Positions 9,401-16,919 of a DNA stretch of 64,000 nucleotides are shown piece by piece. The notes below the pieces were generated by a model. It made no database searches. It saw only the letters and a list, made by a program, of their open reading frames with translations, and had not been told where the DNA came from. A program made the position numbers and the translations under genes. The DNA lies in contig NZ_JBBMEX010000001.1 of NCBI RefSeq assembly GCF_040096355.1, forward strand, positions 62,001 to 126,000, written 5' to 3'. The stretch's first letter is position 1; every line of letters starts with the position of its first letter. Source of the stretch: Maccoyibacter intestinihominis. GTDB taxonomy: Bacteria > Bacillota > Clostridia > Lachnospirales > Lachnospiraceae.

Positions 9401-10721
9401 GAACGCTGTCTACGGTCTGATTCTTGATCTTGATGCACTTCATATCCTGACCACCGATATCTAAAATACAGTCTACTTCAGGATTGAAAAATGCAGCAGC
9501 ATAGTAATGAGAGACTGTCTCTACTTCGCCTTCATCTAACTGTAGTGCAGATTTGATCAATGCTTCTCCGTAGCCGGTAGAACAGGAATAGACAATGTGA
9601 GCATTTTTCGGAAGACGCTCATGAATCTCTTCCATGGCACGGATCGTTGTTGCTAACGGACTTCCGTTGTTGTTGTCATAGAAAGAATAGAGCAAAGAGC
9701 CGTCCTCGCCGACTAAAGCAACTTTTGTCGTGGTAGAACCGGCATCAATGCCAAGATAGCAGTTGCCCTCATAGGAAGATAAATCCCCGGTAACCACATG
9801 ATTGCTGTTGTGGCGTGCTAAAAAGGCATCGTATTCTTCCTGATCAGCAAAGAGCGGTTCCATACGCTCTACCTCAAATTCCATATGTATTTTTCCGGAA
9901 AGAGTCTGTAAAAGACTTCTTAAAGTGGTCGTAGTATCTTCTTTATAATTCAAAGCAGAGCCAATAGCTGCAAACAAATGGGAATTCGGCGGTGTAATGG
10001 CATGTTCATCGTCTAAATGTAAAGTACGGATAAAAGCTACCTTTAATTCTGATAAAAAATGCAAAGGACCGCCTAAAAAAGCAACATGTCCGCGGATCGG
10101 TTTTCCACAGGCAAGTCCACTGATCGTCTGATTTACAACAGCCTGAAAAATAGAAGCGGCAAGGTCTTCTCTTGTAGCTCCTTCATTGATGAGCGGCTGG
10201 ATGTCCGTCTTTGCGAAAACACCGCAGCGGGCAGCGATCGGATAGATCGCCTTGTAATTTTTTGCATATTCATTTAATCCCGGAGCATCGGTCTGGATCA
10301 AAGATGCCATCTGGTCGATAAAAGAACCGGTCCCTCCGGCACAGATTCCATTCATTCTCTGCTCAACATTGCCGCCTTCAAAATAGATGATCTTCGCATC
10401 CTCGCCGCCTAATTCAATGGCAACATCTGTCTGCGGTGCATAGTGCTGCAGGGCAGTGGATACAGAAATAACCTCCTGAACAAAAGGAACACCGAGATGT
10501 TTTGCTAAGGTCAGACCACCGGAACCGGTGATCATCGGTGCTAAGTTCATATCTCCTTCTTTTCGGTATGCTTTTTCTAAAAGGGCAGCAAGTGTGTCCT
10601 GGATATTTGCAAAATGTCTTTCGTAATCAGAGAAGACGAGGTCGTCATTCTCATCTAAAATAGCGATCTTTACGGTTGTAGAACCGATATCAATTCCTAA
10701 TTTGTATAAATTCTGATTCAT
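6477..10721 (-). CDS. Tandem acyl-CoA dehydratase activase / 2-hydroxyacyl-CoA dehydratase-type protein
   Basis: The ATG at 10721 is chosen because an AGGTGG ribosome site precedes it; upstream in-frame codons lack one. The ~1,414-residue product has two ASKHA ATPase domains of the BcrAD/BadFG (HgdC) type. Each has its own phosphate loop (LGIDIGSTTVKIAILDEN at the N terminus, YLGIDAGSTTTKVALVGEDG near residue 320) and its own cluster-binding turn (GICAGGTGSFIDQ and EACSSGCGSFIET). A DUF2229-type and HgdB-like region follows (e.g. CYPAKLAHGHVKWL, GGGCRASNYMGFIRRAL). Family knowledge: HgdC uses ATP to inject a low-potential electron into a 2-hydroxyacyl-CoA dehydratase. This giant fused form is common in anaerobes, but its substrate is generally not established. 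It probably heads a two-gene operon with the HTH protein. Confidence 0.88.
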   Translation of the reverse strand: MNQNLYKLGIDIGSTTVKIAILDENDDLVFSDYERHFANIQDTLAALLEKAYRKEGDMNLAPMITGSGGLTLAKHLGVPFVQEVISVSTALQHYAPQTDVAIELGGEDAKIIYFEGGNVEQRMNGICAGGTGSFIDQMASLIQTDAPGLNEYAKNYKAIYPIAARCGVFAKTDIQPLINEGATREDLAASIFQAVVNQTISGLACGKPIRGHVAFLGGPLHFLSELKVAFIRTLHLDDEHAITPPNSHLFAAIGSALNYKEDTTTTLRSLLQTLSGKIHMEFEVERMEPLFADQEEYDAFLARHNSNHVVTGDLSSYEGNCYLGIDAGSTTTKVALVGEDGSLLYSFYDNNNGSPLATTIRAMEEIHERLPKNAHIVYSCSTGYGEALIKSALQLDEGEVETVSHYYAAAFFNPEVDCILDIGGQDMKCIKIKNQTVDSVQLNEACSSGCGSFIETFAKSLNFSVRDFAKEALFAKNPIDLGTRCTVFMNSKVKQAQKEGATVADISAGLAYSVIKNALFKVIKLSDASDLGKNVVVQGGTFYNDAVLRSFEKISGCEAIRPDIAGIMGAFGAALIARERYEEGHVSSMLSIEDICNLTYDTKLTRCKGCTNHCLLTINRFSGNRSYITGNRCEKGLGKEKNKENIPNLFDYKYHRIFDYEPLSEAEAVRGTVGIPRVLNFYENYPYWAVFFKKLGFRTVLSPDSTRKIYELGIESIPSESECYPAKLAHGHVKWLIDQKVDFIFYPCIPYERQEIKDANNHYNCPIVTSYAENIKNNVDEITSGSVRFLNPFMSFGSKEALTKRLVEEFQAEFQIPAAEIRAAADAAWEELANARDDMRKKGEETLQYLKETGKRGIVLAGRPYHLDAEINHGIPELINSYGIAVLTEDSVSHLNPVERPLIVLDQWMYHSRLYAAANYVKTQENLDLIQLNSFGCGLDAVTTDCVSDILTNSGKIYTCLKIDEVNNLGAARIRIRSLLAAIRVREKNPKERTIRPANYNRTVFTEEMRKNYTIICPQMSKIHFDIIEPAFRSSGYNLVVLENDNRDAINTGLRFVNNDACYPSLMVVGQIMDAVLSGKYDMTKTAVLMSQTGGGCRASNYMGFIRRALAKAGYPDVPVISINLASLEKNPGFKFTPALVQKGMYGLVFGDIFLRCLYHVRPYEAEPGSANALHEKWKEKCIAFLSQDKLLSHRTYKKMCREMIRDFDKLPILDIQKPRVGIVGEILVKFAPAANNHLVELLESEGAEAVVPDLLDFFLYCFYNANFKAEKLGMSKSSARKCNLGIKALEWLRSAARDEFEKSSRFTPPAHIEELARYARPIVSEGNQTGEGWFLTGEMLELIHTGTPNIVCTQPFACLPNHIVGKGVIKELRHQHPEANIVAIDYDPGASEVNQLNRIKLMLSTAQKNLKNA

Positions 10722-10768
10722 AATACCACCTGTTATAACTTGTTTATTTCCTATTAAATGTATGAACG

Positions 10769-10820
10769 GTACTGATTTTTCAGTACACCCCATTCTACGA
10801 CAGGAAATTACAAAAAACAA
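10769..10820 (-). promoter_or_regulatory. Promoter with palindromic operator for the ASKHA operon
   Basis: Read on the minus strand there is a -35-like TTGTTT (10815-10820), a 17-base spacer and a -10 TAGAAT (10792-10797). Immediately downstream, over the expected start site, lies a perfect 7-4-7 palindrome (GTACTGA-N4-TCAGTAC, 10769-10786). This is a typical repressor position. Confidence 0.6.
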
Positions 10821-10893
10821 CCCTTTTTTTCCATTTTATATTTTCTTTATAAAGTTATAATTCTAAAGATTTTGTGAAGAATTTCTGCATAGA

Positions 10894-10922
10894 TTGACAA
10901 ACAAAATGCTTAAAATTATAAT
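10894..10922 (+). promoter_or_regulatory. Sigma-A promoter of the rhomboid-like gene
   Basis: TTGACA at 10894-10899, a 17-base spacer and TATAAT at 10917-10922 form a consensus promoter. The downstream gene starts at 10967. Confidence 0.8.
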
Positions 10923-10966
10923 GTGTTAAATATAAGGTTAAAAATTCCAGACAAATGAGGTGCAAG

Positions 10967-11821
10967 ATGAATTATCTGAATAAATTAGAACGAAAGATTG
11001 GAAAATATGCAATTCCCAACCTGAGCCTTTGGCTTGTAGTAACCTATGCACTCGGTTATCTGATGATGTATATGACACCGGGGATCATCAGTTATCTGAT
11101 GTTAGAACCGGCAATGGTGCTGCGAGGTCAGGTGTGGAGACTGGTTACATGGGTGTTGATCCCACCGTCTACAGGCAACATCTTTTTCTATATTATTATG
11201 ATTATGCTGTATTATTCCTTAGGAACGGCATTAGAGCGTACCTGGGGAACCTTCCGTTTTAATGTCTATATCTTCGGAGGCATGATATTTACGGTAATCG
11301 GAGCATTTGTGGCATATGGATTTTTAAGTGTCACAGGTGGTCTGACCATTGGAATCGGTTATTATGTCACAACCTATTACATCAACATGGCAATCTTTTT
11401 AGCATTTGCGGTCTGCTTTCCGAATATGCAGATTCTGTTGTGGTTCATTATTCCGGTAAGAATGAAGTGGATGGCATATGTCTACGCGGCTTTGACCATT
11501 TATGATTTTGTTACAACCGGAGCAGTGGGAAGAATCTCCATTGCGGCAGCACTTTTGAACTTCCTGATTTTCTATCTGTCTACCAGAAATTATCAGAGGG
11601 TATCGCCAAAAGAAGTGCATAGAAAGTATGTATTTAAGACACAGATGCGGGATGCAGAGATGAGACATTCCGGCGGTGTAACCAAGCATAAATGCGCAGT
11701 TTGCGGAAGAACAGAGAAGGATGATCCGACTTTGGAATTCCGTTTCTGTTCAAAATGTGACGGAAATTATGAATACTGTCAGGATCATTTGTTTACCCAT
11801 GAGCATATTAAGCGGAGTTAG
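10967..11821 (+). CDS. Rhomboid-like membrane protein with C-terminal zinc ribbon
   Basis: The ATG at 10967 is preferred over the one at 10955 because GAGGTG sits 4 bases before it. The 284-residue protein has about six membrane helices. Rhomboid-family landmarks are present: WRLVTWVLIPP after the first helix and LGTALERTWGTFRFNVYIFGG in the second half of the core. The catalytic GxSG motif and the partner histidine of active rhomboids are not found at the expected helices. The C terminus carries a cytoplasmic CAVCGRTEKDD...CSKCDG zinc ribbon followed by a His-rich tail. It is probably a non-proteolytic rhomboid/derlin-like protein. Function is unknown. Confidence 0.7.
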   Translation: MNYLNKLERKIGKYAIPNLSLWLVVTYALGYLMMYMTPGIISYLMLEPAMVLRGQVWRLVTWVLIPPSTGNIFFYIIMIMLYYSLGTALERTWGTFRFNVYIFGGMIFTVIGAFVAYGFLSVTGGLTIGIGYYVTTYYINMAIFLAFAVCFPNMQILLWFIIPVRMKWMAYVYAALTIYDFVTTGAVGRISIAAALLNFLIFYLSTRNYQRVSPKEVHRKYVFKTQMRDAEMRHSGGVTKHKCAVCGRTEKDDPTLEFRFCSKCDGNYEYCQDHLFTHEHIKRS

Positions 11822-11856
11822 AGATTATTTAAGCATCATCAAATAGAGGGCTTACA

Positions 11857-11885
11857 TTGACAAAATTCTCTTGAAATCATATAAT
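11857..11885 (+). promoter_or_regulatory. Sigma-A promoter of glnS
   Basis: Perfect consensus: TTGACA (11857-11862), 17-base spacer, TATAAT (11880-11885). It lies 39 bases before the glnS start. No T-box-like leader fits in this short gap. Confidence 0.85.
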
Positions 11886-11923
11886 AAAAGCGATTGAGAA
11901 GAGATTTCAGGAGGATTTAGTTT

Positions 11924-13597
11924 ATGGAAGGCGGTACAGTTTCCAAGAATTTTATTGAACAGATTATTGATAAAGATATAGAGGAAGGAAGATGTGAAGA
12001 AGTCGTTACACGTTTCCCTCCGGAGCCAAACGGTTATCTGCATATCGGACATGCCAAGTCCATCTTATTGAATTACGGACTTGCAGAAGAATATCATGGC
12101 AAATTTCATATGCGTTTTGACGATACCAATCCGACAAAGGAAAAGGTGGAATTCGTCGAGTCTATCAAGGCGGACATCCAGTGGTTAGGAGCAGACTGGG
12201 GTGACAGCCTTTTCTTTGCATCTGACTATTTTGAGCAGATGTACGAAGCAGCAGTTAAATTAATTAAAAAAGGAAAAGCATATGTCTCTGATTTATCGGC
12301 AGAGGAGATTCGTGAGTACCGTGGAACACTGACAGAGCCGGGCAAAGATGATCCATCCTGTAATCGGAGTGTGGAGGAGAATTTAGCACTCTTTGAGGAT
12401 ATGAAGAACGGAAAATTTAAGGATGGAGAAAAGGTTTTGCGTGCGAAAATTGATATGGCATCTCCGAATATCAATATGCGTGACCCGGTCATCTACCGTG
12501 TGGCACATATGACGCATCACAGAACAGGTGACACCTGGTGCATCTACCCGATGTATGATTTTGCACATCCGATTGAGGATGCCATTGAAGGAGTCAGCCA
12601 TTCGATCTGTACCTTGGAATTTGAGGATCACAGACCACTCTATGACTGGGTAGTGCGTGAGTTAGAATATGAGAAACCACCAAAACAGATTGAGTTTGCC
12701 AAGCTCTACCTGACCAATGTGGTAACAGGAAAGCGTTATATTAAAAAACTGGTAGAAGATGGAATTGTAGACGGTTGGGATGATCCGAGACTGGTATCTA
12801 TCGCAGCACTCAGAAGAAGAGGTTTTACACCGGAATCCATCAAGCGTTTTGTGGAGCTGTGCGGAATCTCAAAGAGCAACAGTTCTGTAGACTATGCCAT
12901 GTTAGAGTATTGTATCCGTGAGGATTTAAAGATGAAAAAGCCAAGAATGATGGCAGTCTTAGATCCGATTAAATTGGTGATTGACAATTATCCGGAAGGC
13001 GAAGTGGAGTATTTAGATGTTGCTAACAATTTAGAAAATGAAGAACTTGGCAGCAGAAAAGTACCCTTCTGCCGGGAACTTTACATCGACAGAGATGATT
13101 TTATGGAAGAACCTCCAAAGAAATATTTCCGTCTGTTTCCGGGAAATGAAGTGCGTCTGATGCATGCATATTTTGTAAAATGCGAGAGTTTTGTAAAAGA
13201 CGAGAACGGAAAAGTGATCGAGGTACATTGTACCTATGATCCTGAGACAAAGCAGGGAACAGGATTTACCGGACGTAAGGTAAAAGGTACCATCCACTGG
13301 GTTCCTGCACCATTTGCAAAGAAATGCGAGGTACGCCTTTATGAGAATCTTGTAGATGAAGAAAAAGGCGTTTATAATAAAGAGGACGGAAGTCTGAATC
13401 TGAATCCGGATTCCTTAAAAGTGTTAAAGGATTGTTATGTAGAGCCGGAGCTTGCAAAAGCAGAGCCATATGACAGTTTCCAGTTTGTACGGCAGGGATA
13501 TTTCTGTGCCGATGCAAAGGATTCCACACCGGAGCATCCGGTATTCAACCGTATTGTTTCATTAAAGAGTTCATTTAAATTACCGGCTCAGTCATAG
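11924..13597 (+). CDS. glnS: Glutamine--tRNA ligase
   Basis: The 557-residue class I synthetase charges tRNA-Gln directly. Visible signatures are the HIGH-type motif in PPEPNGYLHIGHAKS near residue 35, the GlnRS/GluRS core (MRFDDTNPTKE; CTLEFEDHRPLYDWV), a KMSKS-equivalent SKRYIKKL-like region (TGKRYIKKLVEDG), and the two-part anticodon-binding beta-barrel (KGTIHWVPA; FVRQGYFCADAKDS). Length is normal for bacterial GlnRS. A TTGACA-17-TATAAT promoter and an aggagg site precede the ATG. The DUF2225 gene follows after 20 bases. Confidence 0.96.
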   Translation: MEGGTVSKNFIEQIIDKDIEEGRCEEVVTRFPPEPNGYLHIGHAKSILLNYGLAEEYHGKFHMRFDDTNPTKEKVEFVESIKADIQWLGADWGDSLFFASDYFEQMYEAAVKLIKKGKAYVSDLSAEEIREYRGTLTEPGKDDPSCNRSVEENLALFEDMKNGKFKDGEKVLRAKIDMASPNINMRDPVIYRVAHMTHHRTGDTWCIYPMYDFAHPIEDAIEGVSHSICTLEFEDHRPLYDWVVRELEYEKPPKQIEFAKLYLTNVVTGKRYIKKLVEDGIVDGWDDPRLVSIAALRRRGFTPESIKRFVELCGISKSNSSVDYAMLEYCIREDLKMKKPRMMAVLDPIKLVIDNYPEGEVEYLDVANNLENEELGSRKVPFCRELYIDRDDFMEEPPKKYFRLFPGNEVRLMHAYFVKCESFVKDENGKVIEVHCTYDPETKQGTGFTGRKVKGTIHWVPAPFAKKCEVRLYENLVDEEKGVYNKEDGSLNLNPDSLKVLKDCYVEPELAKAEPYDSFQFVRQGYFCADAKDSTPEHPVFNRIVSLKSSFKLPAQS

Positions 13598-13617
13598 CCG
13601 GATTTGGGGGTCATCAT

Positions 13618-14478
13618 ATGAATTTATTATCAGGATTAGAAAAGTTTGGACTGGAAATTTCAGAAGATATGGATATCTTTGAAGAGGACAAGCCAAAGAC
13701 AAGTGCAAGCACAGAAGCAGCCGGAGAAAAGCCGGATATTCCGACAGAGGATATGTTTTTATTGGAAAAAGGCATCCGTTGTCCGGTCTGTGATAAAGTG
13801 TTTAAGACAAAGATGATTAAGAACGGAAGGGTAAAGCGTTTAGAGTCTGATAAGGACTTAAGACCGCGTCATCAGTATATTGATACTTTAAAGTATGATA
13901 TATGTTCCTGCCCGCATTGCGGTTATACGGCAATGACCCGTTTCTTTCCGCATATTACCAATGTGCAGAGTAAATTAATCAAAGAAAACATCTGCTCAAA
14001 GTTTCATGCACAGATTGAGCCGGAACCGGCAGTTTATGATTACGACCGTGCATTGGAAAGATATAAGCTGTCACTGTTTAATACCATTGTAAAAAAAGGC
14101 AAGACCAGTGAAAAAGCATATACCTGTCTGAAAATTGCATGGCTCTATCGAGGAAAAGCTGAGACCATGGATGCTGCAACAGAGGAAGGAAAGGCAGCGA
14201 TTGCAGAATGTAAAAAGGAAGAGGAAGCCTTTTACAAACAGGCATATGACGGTATGCTTAAGGCAGTCAGCACAGAGATGTTTCCAATCTGCGGAATGGA
14301 TCAGGGAACAGTAGATTATCTGTTAGCAACGATGTCAATCCATTATAAAAAATATGATGTTGCATCAAAACTCCTTGCAGGTATCTTAGCCTCCAATACG
14401 GCAGGAAGACAGATGAAGGACAAGGCACTGAATCTGAAAGAAGAAGTAGTTGCAGAATTAAAAAAGGGGAGAGGTTAA
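13618..14478 (+). CDS. DUF2225 family zinc-ribbon protein
   Basis: The 286-residue cytoplasmic protein has an acidic ~45-residue N terminus, then a DUF2225-type core with two zinc-binding pairs (CPVCDKVF and CSCPHCGYTAMTRFF). A helical, TPR-like second half contains an LAWLYR-type helix (LKIAWLYRGKAE). It lies 20 bases after glnS and 7 bases before the MocR gene, so probably in the same transcript. The family is widespread in Clostridia and its function is not established. Confidence 0.82.
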   Translation: MNLLSGLEKFGLEISEDMDIFEEDKPKTSASTEAAGEKPDIPTEDMFLLEKGIRCPVCDKVFKTKMIKNGRVKRLESDKDLRPRHQYIDTLKYDICSCPHCGYTAMTRFFPHITNVQSKLIKENICSKFHAQIEPEPAVYDYDRALERYKLSLFNTIVKKGKTSEKAYTCLKIAWLYRGKAETMDAATEEGKAAIAECKKEEEAFYKQAYDGMLKAVSTEMFPICGMDQGTVDYLLATMSIHYKKYDVASKLLAGILASNTAGRQMKDKALNLKEEVVAELKKGRG

Positions 14479-14485
14479 ACAGACA

Positions 14486-15904
14486 GTGAATGAAATGATG
14501 ATTCCACTGTCACACGATGAAAAAATTCCGCTGTATCAACAGATATATGACCATATCAGGATCGAGATCATGGACGGTAAGATTCCCCAAGGAGAGAAAC
14601 TGCCGTCTACTCGTTTTTTATCTTCCCATTTGCAGGTGAGCAGAAGTACTGTAGAACTTGCTTATGAGCAGCTTGTATCGGAAGGTTACATAGAGGCACA
14701 GCCATACCGCGGATATTACGTCAGTGATGTCAGTGATTTATTAGACTTAAAAGAAAACAGCCAGCAGCCAAAGGAAGAAGAGCCAAAACGTGCTAAGAAC
14801 CGGATGTTGGAAACACACATTGACTTTTCACCTTTTGCCGTGGACTTAGAGCATTTTGCATTTAATGCATGGAGAAAGGTCAATAAGAATCTGCTCAGCA
14901 CAGACAATGCCGATTTGCTGACCGCAGGAGATGGTGCAGGCGAGCCGGAGTTTCGTGAGGAAATCTGTAACTATCTCTATCAGTCTCGTGGTGTTATCTG
15001 TGAGCCTTCCCAGATTATCGTGGGTGCAGGAAACGAATACCTGCTGATGCTGTTATCCCAGATTTTAGGTGCAGACAGACGCGTGGCAATGGAGAGTCCG
15101 ACCTATGTACAGGCATATGAGACTTTTTTGAATTTAGGATATCAGGTCTGTGCGGTAGATATGGATGCACAGGGTATCCGTATGGAGCAGCTTCGCAGTG
15201 AACAGGCGGATATTGCATATGTGATGCCGTCACATCAGTTCCCAATGGGAACCGTCATGCCGATGAAACGGCGTATGGAGCTGTTAAAATGGGCAGCAGA
15301 GGATGAGGACCGATATCTGATCGAAGATGACCATGACAGTGAATTCCGTTATAAAGGAAAACCGATTCCTTCTTTGCAGGGTTCCGATCAGAATGAAAAA
15401 GTCATCTATCTTGGAACATTTTCAAAGAGTATTGCTCCGGCAGTGCGTGTCAGCTATTTAGTGCTGCCGAAAAAATTAGTAAAAGTCTATACCGAAAAAT
15501 GCGGTTTTTATGCATCAACCGTTCCTAAAATTCAGCAGATGACCATTTGCAACTTTATGAAAGAGGGCTATTTTGAACGTCATCTGAATCGTATGCGGAG
15601 CAGTTACAAAAAGAAGCATGACTTTTTGATGGATGAAATTAAGAAAAGAAAATGGATACGGAAGGTCTATGGAGATAATGCGGGACTGCATGTCATTGCA
15701 GAGATTGAGTCGCATTTTTCGGATGAGGAACTGACAAAGTTAGCACAGGGGATTGGAATCCGTATCTATCCGATTTCAGAATACTATATAGATAAAAACA
15801 AAGTACCGGAATACCCGGCAATCCTTTTAGGATATGGGGGGCTGACAGAAAAAGAAATAGAGCAGGGATTTCGGGAACTGGACAAAATTATGTTATTTTT
15901 TTAG
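14486..15904 (+). CDS. MocR-type GntR/aminotransferase-fold regulator
   Basis: This 472-residue regulator joins an N-terminal GntR winged helix (residues ~8-75: PLYQQIYDHIRIEIMDGKI, LPSTRFLSSHLQVSRSTVEL) to a fold-type I PLP-dependent aminotransferase domain. PLP-site signatures include DDHDSEFRYKG and the Schiff-base lysine in YLGTFSKSIAPAVRVSY. Family members such as PdxR and GabR sense PLP or amino compounds. A GTG start at 14486 follows GAGG by 11 bases; an ATG at 14495 is an alternative. The adjacent LytTR regulator starts 21 bases after its stop. Confidence 0.9.
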   Translation: MNEMMIPLSHDEKIPLYQQIYDHIRIEIMDGKIPQGEKLPSTRFLSSHLQVSRSTVELAYEQLVSEGYIEAQPYRGYYVSDVSDLLDLKENSQQPKEEEPKRAKNRMLETHIDFSPFAVDLEHFAFNAWRKVNKNLLSTDNADLLTAGDGAGEPEFREEICNYLYQSRGVICEPSQIIVGAGNEYLLMLLSQILGADRRVAMESPTYVQAYETFLNLGYQVCAVDMDAQGIRMEQLRSEQADIAYVMPSHQFPMGTVMPMKRRMELLKWAAEDEDRYLIEDDHDSEFRYKGKPIPSLQGSDQNEKVIYLGTFSKSIAPAVRVSYLVLPKKLVKVYTEKCGFYASTVPKIQQMTICNFMKEGYFERHLNRMRSSYKKKHDFLMDEIKKRKWIRKVYGDNAGLHVIAEIESHFSDEELTKLAQGIGIRIYPISEYYIDKNKVPEYPAILLGYGGLTEKEIEQGFRELDKIMLFF

Positions 15905-15925
15905 CAAAGGATTGCGAGGGTGGTT

Positions 15926-16639
15926 ATGAAAAAAATAAGGATAGCAATTTGTGATGATGATTCCATTGGCAGGGGATTGCTGCAGGAAAGTCTGGAATAC
16001 TTACTGCAGGAAAATAACCTGCAGGCTGAGATCAGCAGTTACAGCAGTGGTCAGGAGTTGTTACAGACACAGGACAGATATGATATTTTGTTTTTAGATA
16101 TTAAGATGCCCAAGATCAACGGAATCCAGACGGCAGAGAAATATCGGAAATGGTATGAAGATACGATCATTATTTTTCTGACATTATACGAGAAATATGT
16201 CTTTGAGGGCTATAAAGTCAATGCATTTCGTTATCTAAAGAAACCAATGGAACAGGAAAAATTGCGGGAGGCATTGCTCAGTGCAGTCTCTAAGTTAGAA
16301 AAAGAATACGAGATCGAACTCTGGGACGAGGAAGGACTGCATATTGTCAGACCTAAAGATATTATCTATGTGGAGACAAGTGGAAGAAATGTCATTGTAC
16401 GGACTGTAGAAGAGGATTACTGTGTGAAAATGGGGATTACACAGTTTGCCGAAAATCTGAATGGAACGGATTTTATATCTCCACACCAGTCTTATTATGT
16501 TAACATGCGTTATATCAAAGAATTTAATAAGCAGGAAGCAATTTTAGTAAATGGAGAAAAAGTTAAGATAAGTTGTAAAAAGTACGCACAATTTAGGGAT
16601 ATCTACTGCGAATACCGTAGAAATCGAAGAAATCACTAA
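15926..16639 (+). CDS. LytTR-family response regulator
   Basis: The protein is about 237 residues from the ATG at 15926, with GAGGGTGG upstream; a GTG at 15920 is possible. The receiver domain has the acidic pocket (ICDDD) and the phosphoacceptor Asp in ILFLDIKMPKING. A linker leads to a LytTR DNA-binding domain (RPKDIIYVETSGRNVIVRT ... HQSYYVNMRYIKEF). LytTR proteins typically bind two ~9-bp direct repeats about one helical turn pair apart. No kinase is adjacent on its own side, so it may share the AgrC-like kinase or be controlled by another one. It belongs to the AT-richer agr island. Confidence 0.9.
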   Translation: MKKIRIAICDDDSIGRGLLQESLEYLLQENNLQAEISSYSSGQELLQTQDRYDILFLDIKMPKINGIQTAEKYRKWYEDTIIIFLTLYEKYVFEGYKVNAFRYLKKPMEQEKLREALLSAVSKLEKEYEIELWDEEGLHIVRPKDIIYVETSGRNVIVRTVEEDYCVKMGITQFAENLNGTDFISPHQSYYVNMRYIKEFNKQEAILVNGEKVKISCKKYAQFRDIYCEYRRNRRNH

Positions 16640-16657
16640 AGAAAAACACTGAAATGT

Positions 16658-16726
16658 TGCTTTTGTGTCAAAATCAACTGCTTTTATGTAAATCCTGTTG
16701 AAAAATAGTTATCAATATGCAAGAAT
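16658..16726 (+). promoter_or_regulatory. Direct-repeat operator and promoter upstream of the 22-codon ORF
   Basis: Two copies of TGCTTTTRTGT (16658-16668 and 16679-16689) are spaced with a 21-bp period, the geometry of LytTR binding sites. A -35 TTGAAA (16698-16703), a 17-base spacer and a weak -10 AAGAAT (16721-16726) follow. The repeat sequence differs from the operators at 18971 and 19279, so a different LytTR protein may bind here. Confidence 0.5.
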
Positions 16727-16757
16727 ATAGACGGCTAGAAGAGAGGAGGGGGAGCAG

Positions 16758-16826
16758 ATGATTTTATTTAGTTATTACTGCCAGAGCAAAGAGTGTTTAT
16801 ATTTACGATTTTGGCGTCAATTGTGA
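16758..16826 (+). CDS. Short ORF (22 codons) with a strong ribosome site
   Basis: An ATG at 16758 follows a near-perfect GAGGAGGGGG ribosome site at the right distance. The peptide begins MILFSYYC, contains two cysteines five residues apart (C-QSKE-C) and ends in an aromatic/basic tail (LRFWRQL). It sits between a direct-repeat promoter and a hairpin, upstream of the agrA-like gene. It could be a secreted signal, a leader peptide for attenuation, or a small toxin-like peptide. I recognise no family. The strong initiation signal is the main support. Confidence 0.4.
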   Translation: MILFSYYCQSKECLYLRFWRQL

Positions 16827-16835
16827 TAGAGGGAA

Positions 16836-16872
16836 ACAGGGATGACATGAGTTGTGTTATCCCTGTCTTTAT
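16836..16872 (+). terminator. Hairpin (weak terminator or attenuator) before agrA-like gene
   Basis: ACAGGGAT (16836-16843) pairs perfectly with ATCCCTGT (16859-16866), with a small inner ACA/TGT pairing. The tail (CTTTATG) is U-poor, so partial termination or attenuation between the short ORF and agrAC is more likely than full termination. Confidence 0.45.
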
Positions 16873-16919
16873 GTGGAGAAAAACAGAGGGAACATATAGG
16901 TGAGGAAAAGGTTTGAGAA

